The notes under the pieces: model-generated
Told to the model about the DNA's origin: nothing
Seen by the model: the letters and a program-made list of their open reading frames with translations, nothing else
Databases searched by the model: none
Made by a program: the position numbers and the translations under genes
Part shown: positions 18,025 through 25,345 of the stretch, in pieces
Layout: each line of letters starts with the position of its first letter
Position numbering within the stretch: the stretch's first letter is position 1
Source: Flavobacterium undicola
Lineage (GTDB): Bacteria > Bacteroidota > Bacteroidia > Flavobacteriales > Flavobacteriaceae
Direction of reading: 5' to 3'
Length of the DNA: 64,000 bases
NCBI RefSeq assembly: GCF_009909155.2
Contig: NZ_JAAAPM020000002.1
Location: 62,001-126,000, forward strand

Positions 18025-18432
18025 TTAAACTATCGGAGGTCGAAAAATAGAAAAATTAGGATTGTATAAATAAATCTGATTTTTGAATTCAATGGCTTCT
18101 ATTTGGTAGGAAGCAACAAAAGGATTGTTGTTTTTGAATTCGAATACAGTTATTTTTTGAGCTAATTGTGTTACTTGATTTAGAGATACGAAGTCTACAG
18201 TCTGATGGGGTTTATCGTCATCTTCTTCACTTTCATGAGCTTCAAAAATTCCGTCTAAATTCATCAGATGTTCCCCTATAAAATCACAAAGATTTAAATC
18301 AGGATCTTCTGTTTCTTTGCAATGGCTATACATTTCAGGTAAATGTACCAGGGTCGAAAAATCCCCCATTGGTAAACAAATTATACCTAAAGTATAGTAT
18401 GCGAATAAAAAGAAGTTAAAAAGATGTCTCAA
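18025..18432 (-). CDS. Small secreted acidic protein of unknown function
   Basis: This 135-residue protein is unrecognised. It appears to start at TTG 18432, since no in-frame ATG lies upstream and the -7 box sits 20 bp before it. After a hydrophobic N-terminus (FNFFLFAYYTLGIICLPMGD) come two cysteines (SHCKETEDPDLNLCDF), an acidic histidine-bearing stretch (AHESEEDDDKPHQ) and a C-terminus ending FSIFRPPIV. It is first in an operon with the PAP2 phosphatase and the outer-membrane receptor. The acidic, His/Cys-containing middle could bind metal, but that is a guess. The TTG start is the weakest point. Confidence 0.6.
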   Translation of the reverse strand: MRHLFNFFLFAYYTLGIICLPMGDFSTLVHLPEMYSHCKETEDPDLNLCDFIGEHLMNLDGIFEAHESEEDDDKPHQTVDFVSLNQVTQLAQKITVFEFKNNNPFVASYQIEAIEFKNQIYLYNPNFSIFRPPIV

Positions 18433-18452
18433 AATTGTATGAAAATAGAACC

Positions 18453-18460
18453 CAAATATA
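18453..18460 (-). promoter_or_regulatory. -7 element of the secreted-protein/PAP2/receptor operon
   Basis: TATATTTG on the minus strand is an exact TAnnTTTG box, ending 20 bp before the TTG start at 18432. Confidence 0.55.
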
Positions 18461-18627
18461 ACTTATTTATAGCGATTGACTGTTTATAAAAAGTTAATTG
18501 TCTAAAAAAACTTAAGCTGTTTTTTCCAACTCATAAAACATAGATGTTCGAATCTATTTCCACAATTTTGACTTCCCAACGATAGGAGGACTCGAGCCTT
18601 TACTTTGTGTTAGAGGCTGTTGTTTTG

Positions 18628-19107
18628 TCAATCGTTGTTATGTAAATTGAGTTTCATTACAACTAAATTTCTGTCTCCCATTGCAAGACGTTCAACTGCT
18701 GTCCATCCAAGCCGTTTGTAAAGTTGTTCTGCTGTGTCAGTAAACAAATGTAGTGTGTTAAGTTCCAAAGTTTTTGAATGGTCTTGAATGAATTTACAAA
18801 TCAATGCTCCATAGCCTTTATTTCTTTGGTCGGGAATGGTGTAGACAAGTGCCAGCCAGTTTTTGTGAATTTTAAATTTTGGCTCTTTGTCAAGTAGTCC
18901 AACATGGTTGTAAACTCCGCCAGTCGAAACAGGAATATTGTCAAGTGTCATTAAAACCTGAAACTGAGATTTGTCAGCCGTTATCGTTTTGAGCCTTTGA
19001 ATTGTTTTATCCGTTGGGATTTTCCACTCACTTAAATACCAATTGGCTATAAGTTGAAATGTCTCTTGGTCGTCGGGGTAAACAATGTGAAATTCTAATT
19101 TTGCCAT
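18628..19107 (-). CDS. GNAT family N-acetyltransferase
   Basis: This 159-residue single-domain GNAT protein shows acetyl-CoA motif A around VYTIPDQRNKGYGALICKFI and a C-terminal LFTDTAEQLYKRLGWTAVER, the usual Y-x-x-x-G-W/F end. The N-terminus FHIVYPDDQETFQLIANWYL is typical of acetyltransferases spread by horizontal transfer. It is monocistronic on the minus strand in the 18.5-23.8 kb accessory segment. The substrate is unknown; relatives are sometimes annotated as resistance enzymes without proof. Confidence 0.85.
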   Translation of the reverse strand: MAKLEFHIVYPDDQETFQLIANWYLSEWKIPTDKTIQRLKTITADKSQFQVLMTLDNIPVSTGGVYNHVGLLDKEPKFKIHKNWLALVYTIPDQRNKGYGALICKFIQDHSKTLELNTLHLFTDTAEQLYKRLGWTAVERLAMGDRNLVVMKLNLHNND

Positions 19108-19154
19108 TAAAAACTTAAATATTGTATTAAATCTGCATTTCTTGAAATAGGGAT

Positions 19155-19736
19155 TTATTTTATTTTAACTTTTGGTATGTTTGTTTTAGTGATCGTTTCA
19201 ATCATTTTGTTTTCATTATTCTTGACATAGTTCATAAACTTTGTCACATCTTCTTTAGTGGAAACATAATTTCTATACGAATAGGCATATAGAATAATCA
19301 TGTTTTCATTTTCAATTTGCTGTTGTTGGTATCGATACACATTCCATTCAAGAATATTTCCTCCACTAATGGTAAACGAAATGATTTTGTCGTTTTGATT
19401 GGATACTTGTACTTGTTTGAAATTGACTATAGGATTGACTTTTTTTATGTTATCAAGCTCATTGATTTTCATTTGGCTCGCCTTTTCAGGATTCAAAGTG
19501 GTTTTAATAGCTTCTACGAGAATCATTTTTTCGTATTTCTCCAGTTTGTCTGATTTTCGTAAATATTCTTGTTTGAAATAAGTTGCGTTTGGATGCGAAC
19601 TCCAGGCTAAATCATACTTTTCATTATTGAAACTCAATTCAGAGCCTGTTGATAGATAATCAATAATAGCATTCATTGTAAAGGACATCATTGTAAAGCA
19701 GCAAAATCCAATTATTAAAATTAAGTTCTTTTTCAT
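19155..19736 (-). CDS. Exported protein of unknown function
   Basis: This 193-residue protein is unrecognised. A signal-peptide-like N-terminus (KKNLILIIGFCCFTMMSFTM) precedes a mixed alpha/beta region with NATYFKQEYLRKSDKLEKYE and ISGGNILEWNVYRYQQQQIE, and the C-terminus is lysine-rich. No cysteine lipobox is evident. The gene lies directly downstream of a REP-like hairpin pair (19762-19810) and is separated from the rhomboid gene by about 110 bp, so co-transcription with it is doubtful. Confidence 0.65.
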   Translation of the reverse strand: MKKNLILIIGFCCFTMMSFTMNAIIDYLSTGSELSFNNEKYDLAWSSHPNATYFKQEYLRKSDKLEKYEKMILVEAIKTTLNPEKASQMKINELDNIKKVNPIVNFKQVQVSNQNDKIISFTISGGNILEWNVYRYQQQQIENENMIILYAYSYRNYVSTKEDVTKFMNYVKNNENKMIETITKTNIPKVKIK

Positions 19737-19744
19737 GTTTTTTT

Positions 19745-19815
19745 TTATGTTTTAATGATTCGCGTTGCAAACGCTATGATTTAATTAGGTACTCGATGTA
19801 ATCGAACAGCAGAGG
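19745..19815. repeat. REP-like double hairpin R3, copy 1
   Basis: TTTATGTTTTAATGATTC precedes the palindrome GCGTT-GCA-AACGC (19762-19774); then comes AGGTACTCGAT-GTA-ATCGAACAGCAGAGG (second hairpin about 19792-19806). The same arrangement recurs at 21462-21545, with a partial third relic at 14681-14694. Confidence 0.75.
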
Positions 19816-19844
19816 ACTTGCATTCAAGTTATTGAAGTATCTAT

Positions 19845-21419
19845 CTACTTGACCAAATCGCTGTTATATGCCACTTTCTCTCCATCATCAATTTTGTATA
19901 ATAGCACTCCGATTAAAGCACCACTTAAAAGTCCACCAATATGCGCTGCGTTGTCAATACCGCCTGTCAATCCCCATACTAGATTTATTGCCACATAAGT
20001 CCCAATCATTATCAAAATTCCTTTTTTACCGCCTTTAGGAAAAGCGTTTGTCAAAAGCAGTCCTAATATTGCCCCATATAGTCCGAAAATTGCTCCAGAT
20101 GCTCCAACGCTAATTGTATTAGGATACCAATAAATACTAGCAAGGCTACCACAAAGTCCAGACAATAGGTATAAAATGAAATATTTTTTTCGTCCAAGTA
20201 ATGGCTCAACAAAAATGGCTGCTATCACAAGACCAGAAATGTTCAAGACCAGATGCATAATACCACCGTGTAAAAATATACTAGTAAGTAATCGCCACCA
20301 TTCACCATCTGTCGTTTCAAATCGTCTATTTGCACCCCATTGAAGTAATTCCTGTCCGTTTGGTGAAATGATATTAATACCCGAAAAAAGCATCAATAAA
20401 AAGACAATAATATTTAGGTCTAAAATTATTGAAGTTGCAAAATGATCGCCTTTTGGAATTAGATAATTAAGCATATTAATCAAATCGTCTTGCTTTGGTT
20501 TTTTACCAGCTAAAAATCTTTTTCTTTCTATTTCACTATATCCTGGCCAAATTAATGAGAATAGTAAAATACCAAGTCCAATACCAAATGAACCGAAAAT
20601 CCAAGCAAACTTGTTTCCGTTTCTGTCTTCGTATTTTTCTTTGATAGGCTCTAAAACAATAAAATTATTGTCTGCTGTTTGTTTTGTTCTTGCTTCAATG
20701 GCTTTTAAATAATTTTGTCTGTCGTCCGATGTTGGTTTTCTCTCAAAGTGGTCTAAAGAATGAAATTCATACCGATTCATTTTTTCAATGCAATCATCAT
20801 AAAAAGCTTGATACTTTTTTTCTTTTTCGTTACTATTAATTTTGTTACTAATTTGCTCTTTGAAATTTACCCCATACCAGTATTTAGGAATTTCATTAAT
20901 CCTTTCGGATTTTTTAGCCAAAATTGGTGTAACAAAATAGATGTCGAAATTTAAGTGTTGATTGTATTTTCCACTTGTTCTAAAGTCAGTATAAGTTCCA
21001 CCATAATAATTAGCCACAGAAAAGTTTGTCAACTTATAATAGCGTGATTTTTCTACTTTTTCAATATCACTAATTGTCGAAAGCTTTTGAAGTTTGCCTG
21101 TTGCTGTCGTTAAATAATTTTGAGAAACCAAAAGACAAGCAATAATTGTCCCAGCTGATAAAAACTGGTAGAAAAAGCGCCCATTGTCATTGTCCTTTTT
21201 GAATGTTAGTATTCTAAATCTTGGGCGTAACCAAATTAAAAGTGGTATCCAAGGTAAAGCCATCGGTAACCAGAAACACCAAACTTCTTCTTTAATATCT
21301 ATAATGTCAAATTGAATAACAAAGAGCCAACGAAAAAGTAAAAGTCCAAGAATTGTTGATGTGGCAATTATGAAAAAAGTAGGAAGAATGTGTTTAAGTT
21401 TCGTGATGTATGTTTCCAA
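19845..21419 (-). CDS. Rhomboid-family intramembrane serine protease with long N-terminal extension
   Basis: Rhomboids cleave transmembrane substrates within the membrane. The 524-residue protein has its catalytic domain at about 320-510: EWWRLLTSIFLHGGIMHLVLN (Asn393), the nucleophile Ser441 in SVGASGAIFG, and His493 in NAAHIGGLLSG, so the dyad is intact. The first 300 residues are unusual: three membrane segments (about 12-36, 46-63, 82-100), a soluble domain of about 160 residues (105-265, basic and aromatic), and a fourth membrane segment (272-293) before the rhomboid core. Family members are normally 200-300 residues. It is a lone gene flanked on its 5' side by palindromic repeats R3 and R1. 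Confidence 0.88.
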   Translation of the reverse strand: METYITKLKHILPTFFIIATSTILGLLLFRWLFVIQFDIIDIKEEVWCFWLPMALPWIPLLIWLRPRFRILTFKKDNDNGRFFYQFLSAGTIIACLLVSQNYLTTATGKLQKLSTISDIEKVEKSRYYKLTNFSVANYYGGTYTDFRTSGKYNQHLNFDIYFVTPILAKKSERINEIPKYWYGVNFKEQISNKINSNEKEKKYQAFYDDCIEKMNRYEFHSLDHFERKPTSDDRQNYLKAIEARTKQTADNNFIVLEPIKEKYEDRNGNKFAWIFGSFGIGLGILLFSLIWPGYSEIERKRFLAGKKPKQDDLINMLNYLIPKGDHFATSIILDLNIIVFLLMLFSGINIISPNGQELLQWGANRRFETTDGEWWRLLTSIFLHGGIMHLVLNISGLVIAAIFVEPLLGRKKYFILYLLSGLCGSLASIYWYPNTISVGASGAIFGLYGAILGLLLTNAFPKGGKKGILIMIGTYVAINLVWGLTGGIDNAAHIGGLLSGALIGVLLYKIDDGEKVAYNSDLVK

Positions 21420-21461
21420 TGTTATGTCGTTATTGTTGTTGGAGGACTTCTTTTTAAATTA

Positions 21462-21545
21462 TTTATGTTTTAGTGATTCGCGTTGCAAACGCTACGATTG
21501 GTTTTCTCATTTAAGTAGGTACTCGATGCAATCGAGCACCAGAGG
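21462..21545. repeat. REP-like double hairpin R3, copy 2
   Basis: GCGTT-GCA-AACGC (21480-21492) and CTCGAT-GCA-ATCGAG (21522-21536) are both perfect hairpins with 3-nt loops, separated by about 30 bp. The flanks (TTTATGTTTTAGTGATTC and CAGAGG) match copy 1. R1 copy 2 begins 6 bp later, so the two repeats form one composite block. Confidence 0.8.
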
Positions 21546-21550
21546 TGGGA

Positions 21551-21685
21551 TACCCGCAATATTGTCATTCCGAAGATGAGGACACGAGCGATAGCGAACT
21601 GGCGAAGCAATCTTATCCAGTAACTCGGCAAAGTATATCTATTTGCTCATCTTTGTGGGAACGGATTACAAATCCGAGCTATCGG
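21551..21685. repeat. Dispersed repeat R1, copy 2
   Basis: About 135 bp matching 5037-5171, including GCGATAGCGAACTGGCGAAG and the terminal hairpin CGGATT-ACA-AATCCG (21663-21677). Differences are point changes and small indels. The remaining bases to 21803 hold no gene. Confidence 0.85.
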
Positions 21686-21803
21686 GATCAGTGGAGGTGA
21701 TTACGAATATATCTACCGATACAAACCTTGCAAGCGGGCTAAAATGTATCCTAACCGCCTAAGGTTCTTATGTTTTATGAGCTGTTGGGTGCTGCTTATT
21801 TAT

Positions 21804-22379
21804 TTAGTATATCATCGGAATGAGTCTTTTAGTTCGTTCTTGATAATCCAAATATTTTTGTCCCATTTGCTCAATAAGAAATATCTCCTCTACTCTAATC
21901 CGATTTAAATATCCAATTAAAACTGGAAGCATCATTAAAATCATTGAAATCCAGTTCGAAAAAGCAATTGAAATACCAAAGAAAATAATCAATTGTCCCA
22001 AATATCCGGGATGTCTAATGTTTTTATATAATCCTGTATCTATCAATTCATGATTATCAATTTTTGTCACCGTATAAGTGAAATGTTGCTTAAGTGTCAA
22101 AATTGAAATAATCCGGATCAATAATCCAATTATTGCTAAAATCGCCCCAATTGCAAAAAAAGAATCCCAATTGTAAATCCTACCAATTCTTGTAAATCCA
22201 ATCATAAATGAAAGGAAATAACCAATCCCAATAAAAATGAAAAGAATCCATATACTTGATTTATCGCCTGATTTGACTATATCCTGTTTTCGCTTTAGTC
22301 TTTGTCTCACACTCATGAAAATCTCAAAGAATCCATATAAATATGAGAAATAAATAATCGTTTGAAGTTTTATATCCAT
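21804..22379 (-). CDS. ICMT-like integral membrane methyltransferase
   Basis: This 191-residue protein has four to five hydrophobic segments and the SAM-binding signature of isoprenylcysteine carboxyl methyltransferase-like proteins: LIDTGLYKNIRHPGYLGQLI (G-x-Y-x-x-x-R-H-P-x-Y) followed by R-V-E-E-I-F-L-I-E-Q-M-G-Q-K-Y and Y-Q-E-R-T-K-R-L-I-P near the C-terminus. Bacterial members lack prenylated protein substrates, and their natural acceptors are mostly unknown. It lies alone, between the R3/R1 repeat block and repeat R2 on its 5' side. Confidence 0.85.
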   Translation of the reverse strand: MDIKLQTIIYFSYLYGFFEIFMSVRQRLKRKQDIVKSGDKSSIWILFIFIGIGYFLSFMIGFTRIGRIYNWDSFFAIGAILAIIGLLIRIISILTLKQHFTYTVTKIDNHELIDTGLYKNIRHPGYLGQLIIFFGISIAFSNWISMILMMLPVLIGYLNRIRVEEIFLIEQMGQKYLDYQERTKRLIPMIY

Positions 22380-22504
22380 GTCAAATCCGTTTCTTTAAGT
22401 TGCGCCCAACTAGTGTTATGTTAACCATATAATGATGCGATAAAAATACATATCAAATTGACTGCTTGAATATCTCAATGATAAATAAGGCTTAACTTGA
22501 CACT

Positions 22505-22612
22505 AGTTTATGTATGACAAAATCATTCAAAGCCACCCATTTCCAGGTAGATATGTATAACAACTATCATATAATATTTTTTCAAATATATTAAAATATT
22601 CTTACAAATTAC
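22505..22612. repeat. Dispersed repeat R2, copy 2 (upstream of ICMT-like gene)
   Basis: The order GTTTATGTATGACA, CACCCATTTCCAGGTAGATATG, ACAACT, TTTTCAAATATATTAAA, TTCTTACAAATTA parallels 7024-7121 at clearly lower than perfect identity. Elsewhere in the 22380-22747 gap there is one open stretch of 48 codons (22657-22800, DLSLRLSSSDIYQKIVHRWK) without a start; it may be a gene relic. Confidence 0.6.
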
Positions 22613-22747
22613 AAAATAGACCTTTTGTTTATTTGAAATTTTTCACACATATTTAATTAGGGGATTTGAGTCTTCGTTTGAGTTCTTCTGATATTTATCA
22701 AAAAATAGTACACCGCTGGAAAAATAGAGGTGATTGGCTAGTTTTAA

Positions 22748-22784
22748 TTTACAAAAAATGTAAATTATTTACAATTATTGTAAA
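22748..22784 (+). promoter_or_regulatory. Twin palindromic operators of the GNAT/HTH operon
   Basis: Two 17-bp palindromes, TTTACA-N5-TGTAAA (22748-22764) and TTTACAAT-T-ATTGTAAA (22768-22784), have centres 20 bp apart, two helical turns. They end 19 bp before the ATG at 22804, and a near-consensus -7 box TATATTAG (22793-22800) follows. The layout fits autorepression by the HTH protein of the operon; binding is inferred. Confidence 0.75.
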
Positions 22785-22803
22785 TTTTAATGTATATTAG
22801 CGT

Positions 22804-23271
22804 ATGCAAAAAATTACTCATTTAGAAACTTCTGCAAAAAAAGATATTGTAATAGAATTGGTTTCAGAGGAAGATTTTAAATCGATTACAAAAGCAAAAT
22901 ATTTTTTTGATTGGAAAAAAGAAAAGGAAAATTTAATTTATAAGTTAAGAATTGATGGTGCTGATGAGATTTTAGGGTTGATGGCAATTAAACATTTTGA
23001 ACAAGAAGAAAGGTGTGAAATAAAACTGTTATCTGTGTCTAAAGAGAATAGGGGACAGAATAAAAAATATAAAGATATAGCAGAGAATTTAATTGCATTT
23101 GCTTGTCGGGAGGCTGTTAAAAATTATGCTGAAAATGCATGTGTTTCATTGTTTCCTAAGACAGAATTAAAGAGTCATTATATAGAGAAATATGGAATGC
23201 TAGATGCTGGAAAGCAAGTTTTTTTAGAAGGTATTTCGTTGTTTAGATTATTAAAAAAAAATGAATTATGA
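22804..23271 (+). CDS. GNAT-like acetyltransferase paired with an HTH protein
   Basis: This 155-residue protein looks like a divergent GNAT fold: an N-terminal strand pair (KKDIVIELVSEEDFKSITKA), a central ILGLMAIKHFEQEERCEIKL strand region, then LLSVSKENRGQNKKYKDIAE, a modified acetyl-CoA loop (R-G-Q-N-K-K-Y-K instead of Q/R-x-x-G-x-G), and a C-terminal HYIEKYGMLDAGKQVF. Its stop overlaps the start of the HTH gene by 4 bp (ATGA), and both follow twin palindromic operators. This is the layout of a type II toxin-antitoxin operon with the GNAT as candidate toxin, or of a small regulated enzyme. The divergent loop leaves catalysis uncertain. Confidence 0.65.
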   Translation: MQKITHLETSAKKDIVIELVSEEDFKSITKAKYFFDWKKEKENLIYKLRIDGADEILGLMAIKHFEQEERCEIKLLSVSKENRGQNKKYKDIAENLIAFACREAVKNYAENACVSLFPKTELKSHYIEKYGMLDAGKQVFLEGISLFRLLKKNEL

Positions 23272-23792
23272 GAAGAGAAAAATTAAATGAGAAATATTCA
23301 AAAGAGGAGCAAGTTGATGCGTTTGTTTTTAGAACTAAACTTTCGGAAAAACAAATTCAAGAAGCTGATAATGAATTGTTTTTAGCACGTAAAAAAGCGA
23401 AAGAACAATTAAATGAGAATCAAATTTTATATGCTAAAGTTCAACAATTAAAATTTTTGATTGAAGATTATGCAAAATCAAATACTTATAATAAAGACTT
23501 TTCTTTTGCCTATTTTTTAAGAAAGTATATTAAACTTAATTATAAAATAAATAAGAATTTTGCAAAAGATATTGAGCTAGCTGAAACTGAACTAAGTTCA
23601 ATTTTAAATAAAGGGCGTACTCCAAATAAAAAAACTATTGTGCGATTAGAGTTGCATTCAAATAATACCATATCTGCGGTAAGTTGGTATAAACTATTAG
23701 AAAAACAAAAAGAATATGAATTGCAAACCGATAAAGAGTCAAGACTAAAGGAAAGCAAACATGTGAAAAATTGTTTAGTATTTGACATTTAA
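23268..23792 (+). CDS. Helix-turn-helix protein, putative antitoxin/repressor
   Basis: This 174-residue protein has an N-terminal coiled, charged region (residues 1-70) and a predicted XRE-like helix-turn-helix at about 80-135: KNFAKDIELAETELSSILNK is followed by GRTPNKKTIVRLELHS. The C-terminal tail is lysine- and glutamate-rich. It overlaps the GNAT-like gene by 4 bp. Being second in the operon, with twin palindromes upstream, it is the natural candidate for an autoregulating DNA-binding antitoxin. No named family was recognised, so the TA role is inference. Confidence 0.65.
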   Translation: MRREKLNEKYSKEEQVDAFVFRTKLSEKQIQEADNELFLARKKAKEQLNENQILYAKVQQLKFLIEDYAKSNTYNKDFSFAYFLRKYIKLNYKINKNFAKDIELAETELSSILNKGRTPNKKTIVRLELHSNNTISAVSWYKLLEKQKEYELQTDKESRLKESKHVKNCLVFDI

Positions 23793-23873
23793 AATGTCAA
23801 TAGCAATGTCAAAAATCAATTTCAATTTTAGAAAAATAACTTTATTGAGAACTTTAGACTAGAAAAAAGCTAC

Positions 23874-23908
23874 AAAAAAAACGGCTAAAGATCACTCCAT
23901 AGCCGTTT
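23874..23908 (-). terminator. Terminator of the thr operon
   Basis: AAACGGCTA (23879-23887) pairs with TAGCCGTTT (23900-23908) across a 12-nt loop. On the minus strand the stem is followed by a run of seven to eight T (plus-strand A tract from 23874), placed 22 bp after the thrC stop. Confidence 0.85.
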
Positions 23909-23929
23909 GTATTATTTTGTTTTGAAAGT

Positions 23930-25219
23930 TTATCCTAAAAAGGCTTTCAATTCATCATAAGTTTTAATTTTAGTACTTACTTTTTCTTTGTTCAGTACAC
24001 TTTCAATTTGAGTTGGAATAGGTAATGTTACTCCTAAAGCCGGTTCTACTACATCTAAAAACTTGATTGGATGAGCAGTTTCTAAGAAAACACCAATAGC
24101 GTTCGGGTAGTTTTGCAATTCTTTTTTCAAACCTAAATAACCTACGGCTCCGTGTGGCTCAGCAATGTAACCATCGGTATTGTATATGTTTTTTAGCGCT
24201 ACTAGAGTTTCTTCGTCAGTATATGTATAAGAAGAAAAATCTTTTTTAAACTGCGCTAAATCGTTTCCATACATTTCCTGAATACGGATAAAGTTACTTG
24301 GATTTCCTACGTCCATTGCATTCGAAATCGTTGCAATAGATGGTTTTGGATCGTAAATTCCGTTTACTAAGAATCTTGGAACCGTATCATTTACATTGGT
24401 AGCAGCTACAAAATGTTCGATGTTTAATCCCATTTTCTTAGCGATAATACCCGCGCAAATATTTCCGAAATTCCCACTTGGGCAAGAAAATACTAAAGGT
24501 TTGTTTTGTGACTTCAATGCTTTGTAAGCAAAGAAGAAATAAAACATTTGTGGCAACCAACGAGCAATATTAATCGAGTTAGCCGAAGTTAGGTTTTTGT
24601 GTTTCAAGCTTTCGTCCAAAAAAGCTTTTTTAACCATGTCCTGGCAATCGTCAAAAACACCATCCACTTCAAGCGCTTTGATGTTTTGTCCCAACGTAGT
24701 TAATTGTCTTTCCTGAATGTCGCTTACTTTTCCGGAAGGATAAAGAATGATTACTTCAACTCCTTGAACCCCAAGAAAACCGCTGGCAACAGCACCTCCT
24801 GTATCTCCGGAAGTAGCCACTAAAACAGTATTGGTATTGTCTTTTTTGTCTTTGTTAAAATAACCCAGACAACGTGACATGAAACGCGCTCCAACGTCCT
24901 TAAACGCCATAGTAGGACCGTGGAATAATTCCAGAGAATAGATTCCGTTTTCTACAGGAACCACAGGAAAATCAAAGCATAAAGTCTCTGAAATGATTTG
25001 TTTTAGGGTTTCTGTTGGAATTTCGTCACCAACAAATTGCTGAATCGCTTCAAAAGCAATTTCCTCATGACTTAAGTTTTCAATATTGTCAAAAAAAGAT
25101 TGAGGAAGGGCAGTGATGCTTTCCGGAAAATACAATCCTTTATCGGCTGCTAATCCTTGAATTACGGCTTCTTGAAAAGAAACTTTTGGTGCGTTATGGT
25201 TTAAACTGTAATATTTCAT
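23930..25219 (-). CDS. thrC: Threonine synthase
   Basis: This PLP enzyme converts O-phospho-homoserine to threonine, the last step of the pathway. The 429-residue length fits bacterial ThrC. Motifs: the PLP lysine in ELFHGPTMAFKDVGARFM, the phosphate-binding ATSGDTGGAVA, and the C-terminal FLETAHPIKF. It is the third gene of a thrA-thrB-thrC operon on the minus strand, 126 bp after thrB, with a palindromic repeat pair in the gap. A terminator at 23874 follows. Regulation is probably by the threonine-rich leader peptide at 28979-29065. Confidence 0.97.
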   Translation of the reverse strand: MKYYSLNHNAPKVSFQEAVIQGLAADKGLYFPESITALPQSFFDNIENLSHEEIAFEAIQQFVGDEIPTETLKQIISETLCFDFPVVPVENGIYSLELFHGPTMAFKDVGARFMSRCLGYFNKDKKDNTNTVLVATSGDTGGAVASGFLGVQGVEVIILYPSGKVSDIQERQLTTLGQNIKALEVDGVFDDCQDMVKKAFLDESLKHKNLTSANSINIARWLPQMFYFFFAYKALKSQNKPLVFSCPSGNFGNICAGIIAKKMGLNIEHFVAATNVNDTVPRFLVNGIYDPKPSIATISNAMDVGNPSNFIRIQEMYGNDLAQFKKDFSSYTYTDEETLVALKNIYNTDGYIAEPHGAVGYLGLKKELQNYPNAIGVFLETAHPIKFLDVVEPALGVTLPIPTQIESVLNKEKVSTKIKTYDELKAFLG

Positions 25220-25245
25220 TTATGCTATACTTTAGAATCCCCACC

Positions 25246-25345
25246 CCAGCCCTCCCCAAAGGGGAGGGAGGTAGAACCGGGAATATTAATTTTAATAATT
25301 TTGCATCGTTAAGAAGCCCCTCCTTTGGAGGGGTGGGGAGGATTT
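25246..25345. repeat. Inverted pair of GC-rich hairpins between thrB and thrC
   Basis: CCCCACCCCAGCC then the palindrome CCTCCCC-AAA-GGGGAGG (about 25253-25269), and 48 bp later CCCCTCC-TTT-GGAGGGG (25319-25335) followed by TGGGGAGG. The second copy is in inverted orientation to the first (both read CCCCACCC...CTCC outward). This G/C-only island is foreign in composition to its AT-rich surroundings. Confidence 0.8.
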
